Source of the DNA: Chenopodium formosanum
Lineage: Eukaryota; Streptophyta; Magnoliopsida; Caryophyllales; Amaranthaceae
Length of the DNA: 64,000 bases
Reading direction: 5' to 3'
NCBI GenBank assembly: GCA_024500155.1
Contig: CM044880.1
Span: 3,720,001-3,784,000, forward strand
Shown: positions 11,913 through 24,401 of the stretch, in pieces
Position numbering within the stretch: the stretch's first letter is position 1
Layout: the number at the start of each line of letters is the position of its first letter
Translations under genes and position numbers: made by a program
Notes under the pieces: generated by a model
Told to the model about the DNA's origin: nothing
The model's input: the letters and a program-made list of their open reading frames with translations, nothing else
Databases searched by the model: none

Positions 11913-14900
11913 CTACTCGCATTTGATTGACCGATATATATGACGGACAAAAAAGAGTGCAGCACGGAAGCCAACCATTCCAAGCATAAGGAAGAAGCCA
12001 TAGCATATGCAGGCCATGTAGCCGAAGAAAAATGATGTCTGCATGAACCCAGACATATCAGAGCGGGCATAATAGTAGTATAGGCAATAGCCATATATAA
12101 ATAGCCCTGTAGAACCACCGCATAGGAAGGACCTGCCATAACAAGTACCAAATCAGTTAATAACTTAATATCATACTAATATGATTGCATCGGTAATACA
12201 GACTTATCTACTATATTAACGAATCCAAGATAACAGGGGGAAAGTCAGGAAAGCAACAACGCAGACATACAAAAGAGACATAAGCACCAATGAAAGTGAT
12301 TGTGAACTTTAAGATAAAGTAGGTAGCAAATAATGCATATTGATGCATCCAAGTTATTCACTTATTCCTAGGGTTAAATGAAAACGACGACTTTCAAACT
12401 CACTAGCATGGCAAAAGCATAGAAATAAATCATACAATAAGAATATACCATTCATGAAATAATCAGACATAAGCGCAGAATACATACCTCCACCACCACT
12501 CATGGTCTTCAGCAGCAAGTTGGAAGTATGTCAAAGCAACAGTAATGAAAGCAGTGACTATAATCAAAATAATGAAGACAATGAACAAAATGCTATAAAT
12601 TGTGTAAATCCTGTGTCCCCAAACACTGGCAAAGATGTAGTAGAGCTCTATGTATATTGCACTGAATGGTAAAAACCCAGCCATTGCCATCTGAGGAAGA
12701 GTTCCTCGGTACCACGGCAGTGGTGGAATTTCTCTGGGGTACTTTGTTGTGCGACAAGGAGCTTGGAACTCAGCCTTGCTATTCTTTCCAGCGATCCCAC
12801 CCAAAACAAGCAACGGTGAAGTTACAAGTGTCCAGATAAGAAGTATAACCATTATTGTGCCAAATGGAAGAGCAGCAGTAGCATGGTATGCTATCGCAAC
12901 AGTGTTGAGGAAGCAAAAAGTGAGAAACAGAGGACCACAGAACAAGAAACCAGTCAGCAACAGATTCCTAACCTGTCAAAACAAATGGGGGAAGCAATCA
13001 GTAAGCTTTCTGATACCATTTAATCAGTGGGATGGAAAGGGGGTGAATCAGATGGAAGGCAGAAGCAGAGAAACTAAGATTTAGCATGCCATATGCGGTA
13101 GCACATACCCAGTTTGATCCTTCTAGCTGGCAATAAAAGGAGGTTGCAGTATAACCAGCAATGCCAGATGTAAGAGCATATATAACAACCAGTGCTGTGA
13201 ACAGTGCTCCTCGGTTGTAAGGATAAAACACTCCAACTAGTGCAAGCAAGAATATGAATACCGTCCTGAGAACACAGAAGATACAGGTCAGATAAATATT
13301 ACAACATAGACTCCCCCATCCTCAAATGATGAAATAAATCAAGACAAAAGAAAATTTAGGTACTTACAGAGTAAATAGCTGAGTACCAGATCCAAGAGCA
13401 GCTGCCAGCACTGATTTGTACTTGGGAAACCTGAACACATCCCCATGAATATATTTCCAACCAGTTTCTTCCTGGTCTTCAGCTGTTTCTTCATCGTGTG
13501 CATACCTTTTCAGTAGAGAAAATGATACATTAGAATTACAATAAATGATACAAATTGACCACATGCCTTGGTAAAAACAACTACTTGGCTATCACTTATA
13601 TAACATTCACTCATCAAAGTTGGAGAAGCTGCATGGTATCCATAAATACAAACAACATAATGAAAAGTTTAAATCAGCGATTCTTACTTAACAAAATCAT
13701 TCTTAAGCACTCGCATGAGAATTGTGGCAAGGAATCCAGTCAGGAGAAGCACTGTGACACATGAGTTTATGATAGAGAACCAATGGATCTCTAAATGATG
13801 AGGAAGAGAGGAAGACTGTGAGTATTTATCCATTCTCTTCTCAAATGGGGTGTTTGTCTCTTTCCACTTCACAGAATACATAAATTCTACATCCACTTCC
13901 TTATCATCAGTAATGTCCACCAAAGAGTTGGGATCAGTTCGGACATTGATTTCAATAACACGGTCCTTGTTGTAGAAGATGTCAAAATGGATATGCTTAT
14001 ATAAATAATACTTGTACTCGCTTGGATCCAGTTTGCCCTCCTTGTCAACTTTGCCAAGGAACCCCCAGATTGGCAAGTCATCATAGTACATTTGAAAATA
14101 GTAATCTTTGGCTACTGCATCTCTAAATTGAACAATGTCTTCCTTTAACAACTTTTTCTTGCAGATGACTTCTGAGTCCTTGTCCACAAGGAAATCAAGC
14201 TTGTAGGGAGCACTGACTAGACGATCTCCATTTAATACTTCACCAAGAGCTTCTTTCTTCTCCTTGACATGATCTGCAATTCAGAGAAAATAGATCTAGA
14301 ATACAGCAATACACAGGTGAAACATGCACAAATGACTAAAATAGTTATTTACCTGGAATACAAAATGGAAGATCAAAATATCGATATGTTTCACTGAAAG
14401 AAAAGGACATAAAAATCAGACAGCAATATCAAAGCCAATATGGATCATCAAATTCAAACAAGCATAAGCAACCAAAATTAAACCAACTCAATTAACCAAA
14501 AAGAACATTCACAATACAATATAAAAAAAATAATCCTGTAATGTTGAAGCTCAAGCCTTTGTCACACGTGATGAATAAAATCTAGTCCTGCTTGTCAGTA
14601 ATTATTTACTGGTTAACCATTAGATGTGTTATTGCTCAGTAACATTCTAACAAAAGGAGGCCTACATTTAAAACCCACATATCTATGACCTTCCAAGTAG
14701 AATAATTACCTCGTACAAAAGCAGAAGACAAAGCTACAAACAAGGGATGAGCAAGTTCTTACGACCAGATTCCTAGGACTAGACACTCAATCCCAGAAGA
14801 TGAACTTTTTTGCATTCACAGCTCAAAAGTCTACATTTACCCAAATCTACTTCAGAAAGTAAGAAAATTACAAACCAAAAACTAAACAATATCCCCAAAT

Positions 14901-15837
14901 TCTCCAATTTCAGTCAGAGGTAACTTCACAACCAATATAATTCACACTTAGCTACATACTTTGTATTTAAGACAGCATATAGCAAAAAGTCATCCTAAAA
15001 CAACACAGCCTAACGTAACATATCGTCTTCTTGTTACATCTGTTTTCAGTCACTCAAGTGTAAGTTAGATTCAATATAAACCCAAATCCCTAATAATTGA
15101 GCAAATATCTTAGGTGTAGAGTATTTAATAGCCTGATTGCACATTCTCAAAAGTTAAAATATCATTACCTATTATGGTGCATTGTATTGACCAATATCAA
15201 ATTAAATTGAATTTCAATATCATGCAATATCTGCATTTAATAGTAACCAAATAAAACAAACCCTAAAAAGGAAAGTAAAATTCCTTCCAAAATCAATTCA
15301 AACATGAAACTTGAACAATTCACCATTATTCTATGAGCTTAACACATCAGATCACAATCAGGACAATCAAGCATGATCCAACCACTAATCCAAACTAATT
15401 ACCCTATAACATCATCAATTTCTCACATTGATCAAATTAATCCCAAATTTCACATCACTAGACTAAAATTCAACATATTATCAACGCAAAGATAAATCAT
15501 CTTAAATCGATAAAACGAAATCTATTAATCTAAACTACAAAATTAGAAACACAACCAATTTCACATAAATCAAAACAACGCCAAATAATTTCCTAAGCTC
15601 AAAAAATACAATTACTTCACAAATTAACAACATAATTAGGAAAAATTAGGAAAATAAACGACGAATTAGGAAAGAAAGTGACCTAGGGTTGTGGAAAGGG
15701 CCGACTTTGTTGGCGTAAAGAGGAACTTGTTCTCCAGCTTTGTAACGATGATTAGAACCATCGGATCTCACTTGAATAAAACCAGAAAAGAGCAGAATAA
15801 CAATGGCCACCATTAAAGTGGCCTTGGATTTCTCCAT
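11913..15837 (-). CDS. Transmembrane 9 superfamily protein (nonaspanin/EMP70), tandem copy 1
   Basis: Seven exons in transcript order: 15837-15683, 14393-14353, 14273-13688, 13505-13368, 13265-13109, 12972-12488 and 12132-11913. The total is 1782 nt and 593 residues. A signal peptide (about 1-25) and a large lumenal domain start with the NKVGPFHNP segment. Nine hydrophobic segments follow, the first at about 232-255; the last exon contributes the final two helices. The C terminus ...RSIKCE ends in K-C-E, matching the KXD/E motif that in plant EMP12 binds COPI and holds the protein in the Golgi. The role is therefore as a Golgi/endosomal multispanning membrane protein, by homology. The neighbour at 17838-21923 is a near-identical paralogue in the same orientation. 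Intron 1 is about 1.3 kb. Confidence 0.93.
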
Positions 15838-15990
15838 TGTTGCGCAAAACCTTAGTTTCTCTCTCCTCTTTCTCTCTCTTGAATTCTCGACTCAAATCGC
15901 AGAAATGTTGAGAAGAAGGGGAAGAAAGAAAGAAAGATTGATCTGAATTCGGGTTATTTTGGGTCACCGTTTTATTGGGAATTTTTATGG

Positions 15991-16036
<46 letters not shown>

Positions 16037-17837
16037 TTTTGTGGGTCCATGTAAATATTTTTTAATTTTACTGTTTGAGGAAATAACCAAAGGTAGAAAG
16101 TTGTAAGTAACTCATGAAATCATGATTGAAATTTCTTTATTCAATTATCTTTATTCAATTTGTGTGTAAAGTTTTACCCTAGAGGGTGACAAACTGATAA
16201 TGCAATTAAATTGGTGGTAATTTATAAAGTTAAGATTGGTACAAACATGACGACAATCAATGTAAAGTTGTGGTTTAAGCGCATATTCTAATTCAAGTAT
16301 AGTTTATATGATTTGGTAAACATAAAATAAAGGGAGTACATGAGAAATGTGACTTACATATTGGAATTACTAGTACATGGATGAAATAAACAATATACTC
16401 GTATCAACTAGGCATATATCAATTGTTAAATGAAAATTAGTAGTGGTTGTGTATGTTCACTTTACATGAATACAAAATACAGAACATGTCTATTATACAC
16501 CCGAGTGTACCTAAAAAAGACGAACTCAGTCACTTAGCAAAATGAATGCATATTAACATTCAAGATTGTTATTTTACACTTGAAAGCTAAGAAATCAATT
16601 GGACTATTGGGCACAAGTTCAAGGATATAGTAACAATTGTGACATGCACTTAATTTATTTTCTTGTAAAATTAGGCTACCTTGTATGTTAAAGTTGGTCT
16701 TCTTCACCGTCACTTAAGCGTTTGTCCTTTTAAAAATTTATTAAATACATTTAATGGAAGTTTAAACATCCAAATTTTATTGGGGGGATGACAAAGACTA
16801 TCCAACTATGTGAATGAGCAATATTTCAACCAAAGTGGTGGGTTGGCCTAATTTTGATAACAAGTTTATAACATATTCTCGTCACATTATGCCAATACTA
16901 GCTAAATCATAAATCCCAAGAGTAGACCAATTTCATTTACAAATTATGAATTGTACTAGCCTAAAGTTGTATTGTTTAAAGCACTAATGAAATGGTTAGC
17001 GGCATAGAGGCTAATTTTTACTTAAAAAAAAAAAAAAAGAGGATGGTAACTCCTTCAAGGCCATTATTCATAATAAGTGACAGGAGCAACCACCATCATA
17101 CTCACATATTGGACGAAGTGGTAATGCTCTAGTCTTGCCGTCTTGGCAATGTTGATGTTAGATGGGACAACTTACAATCACTGAGAAGATGAAGCTGCTG
17201 ATTTTTTTACTTCGGGTTTTAGATGACAGGAGTAAGGGGCTGTGAAAAGGTCTCACACTCGCACTGATGTAAGTTATCGATCACATTGAAGTGTGTATAG
17301 TATATAAAGTTCAAAACTCGAATCCTGTGGTGTTGCACATTTTTTATTTAACTCAAAGCTCTAAATAGAAATAAGCTGAAATGAACAAAATTAGGTTGTA
17401 TACACTTGCACACTTGGAATCTGGAGACCATGTCCTGCCAGAGATCGATAGAGAGCTCAAAGGATGAAAATTTCATACAAACAAGGAGAAAGATGATGGA
17501 AAAAAGGGATATAAACAAATTTGAAATTTCATAAGATATAACTGAATTAATGTAAAAAATCTCTTAACAATTGATACAACTCTAGTAATCTATTACATGA
17601 CATAATTCTCCAGAACTGAAACTATTTTCTTCATCCAGCCAATTTTATAAGAAGAGGATTTGGGGGCAAGATCTCGTGTGTAGCTAAAACTGCAACGGCA
17701 AAGATGCAGATCAAGTTTAAAAGAATACTTCTCCCTGATGAGATTAGAAGTCGGTTACAACACCAGATGGATCATTACTGGTGATGGTGTACAGAACAAA
17801 GACGACACCGGCACAAACCTATAGTTCCATCGCTTAT
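15838..17837. other. Spacer between the two nonaspanin genes
   Basis: This holds the promoter and 5' UTR of copy 1, with CT-rich leader sequence near 15850-15900, a T40 run at 15995-16034 and the 3' UTR of copy 2. A B-box-like stretch near 17310 (ACTCGAATCCTG) hints at SINE debris but lacks a convincing A box. No gene is seen. Confidence 0.45.
15995..16034. repeat. T40 homopolymer in the nonaspanin copy 1 upstream region
   Basis: An uninterrupted T-run of about 40 lies roughly 160 bp upstream of the copy 1 start codon. Read on the gene strand it is a poly(dA) tract, which could exclude nucleosomes. That effect is inference. Confidence 0.75.
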
Positions 17838-20800
17838 CTATTCACATTTGATAGATCGGTAAATATGGCGGACGAACAGAAGTGAGGCACGGAAACCAAC
17901 AGTTCCAAGCATGAGGAAGAAGCCGTAGCAAATGCAAGCCATATAGCCGAAGAAAAATGATGTTTGCATGAAACCAGTCATATCAGAGCGCGCATAGTAG
18001 TAATATAAGCAATAGCCATAGATAAATAGACCAGTGGAACCACCACACAGGAAGGCTCTGTTATAAAAAGAACCAAACGAGATTAGAATCATGACCACAT
18101 CAGAGTAGAGGGAGATTTAGTGCGATCTTTCCCCTCCCAACAGTTTACAGGGGATCACAAAGAGGAGACATGACATCCAAGACATTAGACAAAAATGAGA
18201 ACAAGCAGTACACAGGACATTTAAGTAGATGAGTATTCCACAAAGGATGTAAAAGTCCTACAAGAGTATGTTTTGGCATGCTAATGTCAGATATTGATCA
18301 TTCTTTTACAGTAATAAATTTAGGGTAGAAATCACATCTACATATTGGCCAGCCAAAATGGGTCATGGACTAGAACCCGCAGGAAAGTTTAGCATGCATG
18401 AACACTGCATCTCCAGCAAAGTTTCCTAATCCACCTTCCACACCCAAAAGGGCAATTACTATGCACAATGGTGCAAACTCATCCCCTTCACCCCCCTTAG
18501 GCCCCTTGCCAAAACAAAAAAGCAATGATAACATGATTATTGTGTACTCCTCACACTCCTGTACATCCTCAAAGTAAGTCCACAAAGAATACATGGCCTG
18601 AACATGTGATAAGCAAGTGGGCAATGAAAATAATGATACAAACTCAACTATCTGGGAAAGTTCTCCAACTTTATAGTATGTGAGTCAAAAAGCATCAACA
18701 TCATAGTCTGTTACAGTCCACAATCCATTTTCATACCATTGAAATAAGTATTTTCCAAAATAGAAGCTAATAACATCACAAGGATCTCACAAAGTGGAAA
18801 AAGACACGCACAAGCAATCACAGAAAGCAAGAAAAAAAACACCTTCTCCATCATAAAATGAATGATACGAAATGAAACCACCACCAAAATCAAAGCTATC
18901 TAGCATGACAGTATCGTTGGAAGTATGTCAAAGCCACTAATGGGAAAAGGCATGAAGACTTAAATCAAGCATATATAAAGCCAGAAATTATATAAATAGT
19001 GCATACCTCCACCACCACTCATGATCTTCAGCTGCGAGTTGGAAGTATGTCAATGCCACAGTGATGAAAGCGGTAACTATAATCAATATAATGAAGACGA
19101 TGAACAAGATGCTGTATATAGTGTAAATCCGGTGACCCCAGACACTGGCAAATATGTAGTAGAGCTCAATGTAAATTGCACTGAAAGGCAAAAATCCAGC
19201 CATTGCCATCTGAGGAAGAGTTCCCCGGTACCATGGTAGTGGTGGAATTTCTCTAGGGTACTTTGTAGTACGGCAAGGAGCTTGGAACTCGGCTTTGCTA
19301 TTCTTTCCAGCAATTCCACCCAAAACAAGCAATGGTGATGTCACAAGTGTCCAGATAAGAAGAATCACCACAATGGTCCCAAAAGGAAGAGCTGCAGTAG
19401 CATGATATGCAATTGCTACCGTGTTTAGGAAACAGAAGGTCAGAAACAGAGGCCCACAAAATAGGCAACCTGTCAACAACAGGTTCCTTACCTGCAAGAA
19501 GGAAATTTTACAAAAAGATCACACACGAGTTGTTTCTTTTAAATTTTATCTGGTATCTTTTATCAAAATAATTTAGTCTTTCCAAAGAAAAGATCATACC
19601 CAGTTTGTTCCTTCCAATTGACAATAAAAGGAGGTTGCAGTGTAGCCAGCAATTCCAGATGTGAGAGCGTAAATGACAACAAGGGCTGTGAACAGGGCTC
19701 CTCGGTTATATGGGTAAAACACTCCAACTAAAGCGAGTAGAAATATGAAAAAAGTACTGAAAAAAAAAAGTGATGTAAATGTTAGATCACGTAGGATGAA
19801 GTAAATACATAGGATGGCATTAGAAAACATGTTGATGCACATATGTGGAAGAAAACAACAGTAGAAACTTACAGGGTAAACAGTTGGGTGCCAGATCCAA
19901 GAGAAGCTGCAAGTAACGATTGGTACTTTGGAAACCTAAATACATCCCCATGGATATACTTCCATCCAGTTTCTTCCTGATCTTCTGCTGTTTCCTCATC
20001 GTGTGCATACCTTTAGGCAAAAACAATGAAGCATGAATTTTAAAAATTACATGATCACTTAATAGCATGCCCAGATATAAACAAATATCCAGACCAACTC
20101 TCCACTAATCAACCAGGAACTCCAGCGCAGTTAATAGATACAGTATATATGACTGAAAGAAGGGAAAGGGAGGAAAGCTTTTCGATTCTTACTTGACAAA
20201 ATCGTTCTTAAGAACTCGCATAAGAATTGTGGCAAGAAATCCGGTGAGGAGGAGTACAGTGACACATGAGTTAATAATGGAAAACCAGTGGATCTCTAGA
20301 TGATGAGGAAGAGAAGAAGATTGTGAATATTTATCCATCCTCTTCTCAAAAGGGGTGTTTGTCTCCTTCCACTTTACGGTGTACATAAATTCCACATCGA
20401 CATCTTTATCCTCAGTAATGTCAACTAAAGAGTTGGGATCAGTTCGAACATTGATTTCAATAACACGGTCCTTGTTGTAAAAGATGTCAAAATGAATATG
20501 CTTATACAAATAATACTTGTACTCGCTTGGGTCTAGTTTGCCTTCCTTGTCAGCTTTACCAAGGAACCCCCATATAGGCAAATCGTCATAATACATTTGG
20601 AAGTAGTAATCTTTTGATACTGCATCTCTAAACTTAGTTACTTCTTCCTTTGTCATTTTTTTCTTGCAAATAAGTTCTGAATCTTTGTCCACTAGAAAGT
20701 CAAGCTTATAAGGAGCACTGACCAGACGATCTCCATTCAATACTTCACCTAGAGCTTCCTTCTTTTCTTTCACATGATCTGCAGTTAAAAATAATTGTTA

Positions 20801-21923
20801 ATTTTGTCCAAAAGAAGAATTACACGTGCAAAGTAGTAAAACCGATTCAACTAATGTGTACCTGGAACACAGAATGGAAGATCGAAATAGCGGTATGTTT
20901 CACTGAAAAGAAAAACCCATAACTATTAGACTCTGTCAACAAGGTAATGAACACAATCAATTCTAAACATTTACATTCAAAGATTTTCATATGAAAAGTT
21001 ACATGACAATCATAAACTTAGCTACTGTAAGGAACTTGATGGTGAAGTTGCAAATAACAGTTTAGTGATGGCCGTTTGATGTTCATCCACACTTGGATGC
21101 ATGTCACTAAATTACTATATTGGGGCAAGAGGACATGGTTAGTATGCATGCAACTTTCACTAGCTTAATTCTAAAAATAGAACCCAAATATGAACCTCTG
21201 TAGCTATAATCCTAAATACAGAGCTCAAATCAGCAACACTTTCCCGATTGTAAGATTCTCGACGTCGACGGAATAACCCCAGAAATCTACATCCCCCACT
21301 AGCCTGCTACTCCCTCAATTTACAAGTTATGTAACAACACTTCAATGCCTATTACTTCTAGGTTACTAGTAGCATCATCATTCCAATTATAGCAATATAA
21401 AGACCTGCTATACCAAAATAGAAATCACAACTTTTAATTTTTTCTGAAATAAGGGCAACAATCACGACAAAAGAGAACCTTTAGTTGAAAAAAAAAAAAT
21501 TTAAGATCTCAACTTCTCTACATTACAGTTTCCAGTCAAACAATGATCAAAAATCATCCAAACACACTAATATAGCACAAAAATCAACAAATAACTCATC
21601 ATTTACTCCAGATTTCAATCAAAACTCAAGAATGCATAAATCTCTAGCAAATACAATACATTATCAACATTTTTTTATAATGTGAGATCTATAATCAAAT
21701 CAAAATTCGCATAAAGCTCAGTAAAAATGGCCGATCAAAGAGAAGGAATGCGAAACCTAGGGTTATGGAAAGGGCCGACTTTATTGGCGTAAAGAGGAAC
21801 AGCTTCACCAGCTTTGTAACGATGATCAGAAGCATCAGATCTCACATGACTAACACCAGAAATCAATACCACTGCAAAAACGGCCACCATTACAGTGGCC
21901 ATCGATTTCACCATTTTCTTCAA
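17838..21923 (-). CDS. Transmembrane 9 superfamily protein (nonaspanin/EMP70), tandem copy 2
   Basis: Seven exons in transcript order: 21923-21757, 20902-20862, 20778-20193, 20010-19873, 19756-19600, 19491-19007 and 18057-17838. The total is 1794 nt and 597 residues. Exons 2-7 have exactly the same lengths as in copy 1 (41, 586, 138, 157, 485 and 220); only exon 1 is longer (167 against 155). The proteins look over 90 % identical by eye. Differences are concentrated in the signal peptide and short loops such as KKMTKEEVTKFRDAVSKD. The K-C-E C-terminal motif is kept. The start at 21923 is the first of several in-frame Met codons (MKKMVKSM), so translation could also begin at residue 4 or 8. 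The last intron is about 950 bp against 355 bp in copy 1. The palindromic element at 22104 lies in its promoter region. Confidence 0.93.
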
Positions 21924-22259
21924 AATCTATCAATTTCTCCCTCCAAATCACAGAAAAAATACGGAATTGAAGAAGAGAAATCGAGAGAAAATAGATCGAA
22001 TCTCGAGATGAAGATTGAGAAATAAGGGTTTTAGATTTGATTTGTAAGAAAAGGGAGTAACGTAAGAGATAAAATTGGGGGAGAAATAAAAAAAAAAAAA
22101 AAACGGAAATTTCATGAAATGCCCCTGAGTAATTTTTTTATTCACCAAATACCCATCAAAACTTTCAAATTCACCAAATACTCCTGAGTTTAAAAAAAAT
22201 TCACCAAATGCCCTTAATGACTAACGGCTGTTAACACCGTTAGTCATTAATGACTAATA

Positions 22260-22271
22260 TGCCACGTGGCA
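22260..22271. promoter_or_regulatory. Palindromic G-box in left arm
   Basis: The 12-mer TGCCACGTGGCA is a perfect palindrome with a CACGTG core, the binding site class of bZIP and bHLH factors. It lies about 337 bp upstream of the nonaspanin copy 2 start codon. Binding is not shown by sequence. Confidence 0.4.
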
Positions 22272-23175
22272 GGCTCTAATTGGTTGTTGTAATATAAATA
22301 AATTAATTATTAAAAAAAACTTTAAAATATAAAAATAAAAAAAAAAAAAAAAAACTTTAAAAAAAATACCCCCACCATCCCCAAGACCCACCCCGCCCCA
22401 CCACCAGCCCCTGCCAGTGGCTGTCGGCGGTGGTCCCCCTCCCCCAAGCCGGAACCAGCGCCGGTCGCTGGCGAGGCCAGCCCCCCACCCTCGACACCCC
22501 CTCCCCTACCCCCAGCCCTCTCTCCCTCCGTTTCCCCTCCCCGTAAACCCCTCCCCATCCCTCGAAAAACCCCCCCTCCTTCGCGGCCGGCGTCCAAACC
22601 CCCTCCTCGGCGCCGACGAATCTTTTTCGCCCCACCCCCCGCCATTCCATCCCCTTTTCCACCCTAAACCACCACCCAAAAAACCGAAAAACCCCCAAAT
22701 CGAAACCTTAGATTTCGATTTGGGGTTTTTTCGATTAAGGGGTTTTTCGGGTTTTTTGAGTGGTGGTTTAGGGTGGGGATAGAGGGGAGTTGGGCGAAAA
22801 AGGTTCGCCGGCGCCGGGAAGGGAGTTTGGACGCCGGCCGCGAAGGATGGGGGATTTTTCGAGGGATGGGGAGGGGTTTAAGGGGTGGGGAAACGGAGGA
22901 AGAGGGGGCTGGGGGTAAGGGAAGGGTTGTCGAGGGTGGGGGGGGGGGGGGGCTGGCCTTGCCGGCGACCGGCGTCGGTTTCGGCTAGGGGGAGGGGGAC
23001 CACCGGCGCCGACGGCCGCTGGCAGGGGTTGGCTTTGGTAGGGGAGGGGGTGGCTGGGGGTGGGTTTAATTTTTTTTTTTTTAATATATTTTTTTTTTGA
23101 AACTATTTTTTTATATTAATTAAGTAATTAATTAAATTAATTGGTTAATTACTTAAAAGAGAGCCAATGGCAGTA

Positions 23176-23187
23176 TGCCACGTGGCA
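23176..23187. promoter_or_regulatory. Palindromic G-box in right arm
   Basis: This is the mirror copy of the same 12-mer TGCCACGTGGCA in the opposite arm. It exists because the arms are inverted repeats, so it is not independent evidence of a regulatory site. Confidence 0.35.
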
Positions 23188-23344
23188 TATTTAACCTTAA
23201 TGACTAACGGTGTTAACCGCCGTTAGTCATTAAGGGCATTTGGTGACAATTTTCTTAAACTCAATTGTATTTGGTGAATTTGAAAGTTTTGATGGGTATT
23301 TGGTGAATAAAAAAATTACTCAGGGGCATTTCATGAAATTTCCG

Positions 23345-24401
23345 AAAAAAAAACAAAGGAAAGAAAGTGATAGAATGCCGAAATTAAGTAGAGAGAATTA
23401 TAGTGTGGGGTTTTAGTGTGTAAGCTCTTTCCCACCGACGCTTCTTTCTCTCTCCTATTTCAAGTGTGGTGGGAGTGAGAAATGGGAGATCCAAGATTTG
23501 GAAACGTGACTTTTCCGTGACATCAGTTGTCAACGAGTTATGGTATCAATCCCGTTATCAGATCTCTGACTAATATGGAGTTTGAATCAAGTCGGGTCAA
23601 AAAAAATCATACCGTATGAATCTAATAAATGTTTAAATATACTTGTACGAGTTGTACCATTGTTTAATACACTTTGGCATATATGAATATGACTTATCAA
23701 AGAAAGGGCGGATATAATCTAATATTCTAATAGCCCAAAACCTAATACATACATATGTTTTTAATACAAGTAGTATTTATTATTCTTATTGTTATGGAAT
23801 AAACCGAATACATAACTACATACACCTACACGTGCTTAATTGCTTATAATTTTATAAAAGCTATTTGCTCTATTCTCACTCTTTTGACATTTTACAATAT
23901 GTAGTATATGGAGTATGCAACATGCTAGGTCAACTTCCATGGCCTTTTTACATCTCTAACTTTGAAAAAAGAAAAGAATCATAATCTCTACTAAGTCCAA
24001 CAAAAGAAATGCATACTTTTCCATCAAGCAAAATAAATAAAAGAAAAGGAAAATAAATTAGACTTCAACTTGAAACTTTAGAAAAAGGTTTATTATAAAA
24101 GAAAGACAACATTTAGAAGTAGTATGAACACTTTGGCGGGAAAGGCAAATTGTACCTACATGATGCCTTCGCATTTGTTCTACTACCATGCAATCATGCA
24201 GAAAAAAACTATTGAAAAAATCGACGAAAAAAATAGACATTTTACATTTGCTACAATCTATTTGATGAAATTAAAAATTTTCATCCTTGATCACAATGTA
24301 TTCTACCATCAATGGTGCAAGTCTTTGTAATTCGTAAAAGCTTTCGAAACTTGGGGAGGCCGGGGAGTGTCTATCATATCATGTAGCACCATCTTAGAGA
24401 C
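23345..24401. other. Spacer between the palindrome and the ARF gene
   Basis: AT-rich. The right end should contain the 3' UTR of the minus-strand ARF gene. Two short overlapping reading frames near 24060-24330 have no recognisable features. Confidence 0.45.

Larger units (their letters stand above)
22104..23344. mobile_element. 1.24-kb GC-rich palindromic (foldback) transposon, MULE-like
   Basis: The whole block reads as an inverted repeat with arms of about 600 bp and a centre near 22710. The outer ends are CGGAAATTTCATGAAATGCC and its exact reverse complement at 23325-23344. The match continues through the AT-rich subterminal part and through the GC-rich inner part, where CCAGTGGCTGTCGGCGG-type sequence on the left mirrors CCGACGGCCGCTGGCAG on the right. 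Both ends abut nine or more A residues, compatible with a 9-bp Mutator-type target duplication but low in complexity. Long reading frames inside (Gly/Arg- or Pro-rich) occur on both strands because of base composition and are not counted as genes. No transposase is present, so it is non-autonomous. Confidence 0.82.

Noticed and set aside
17100..17345. A SINE or tRNA-like gene from the ACTCGAATCCTG stretch
   Set aside because: There is no matching A box at the right distance and no cloverleaf fold.
22322..23100. Long Gly/Arg- or Pro-rich reading frames on both strands
   Set aside because: They lie in the GC-rich arms of the palindrome, mirror each other, and owe their length to base composition.
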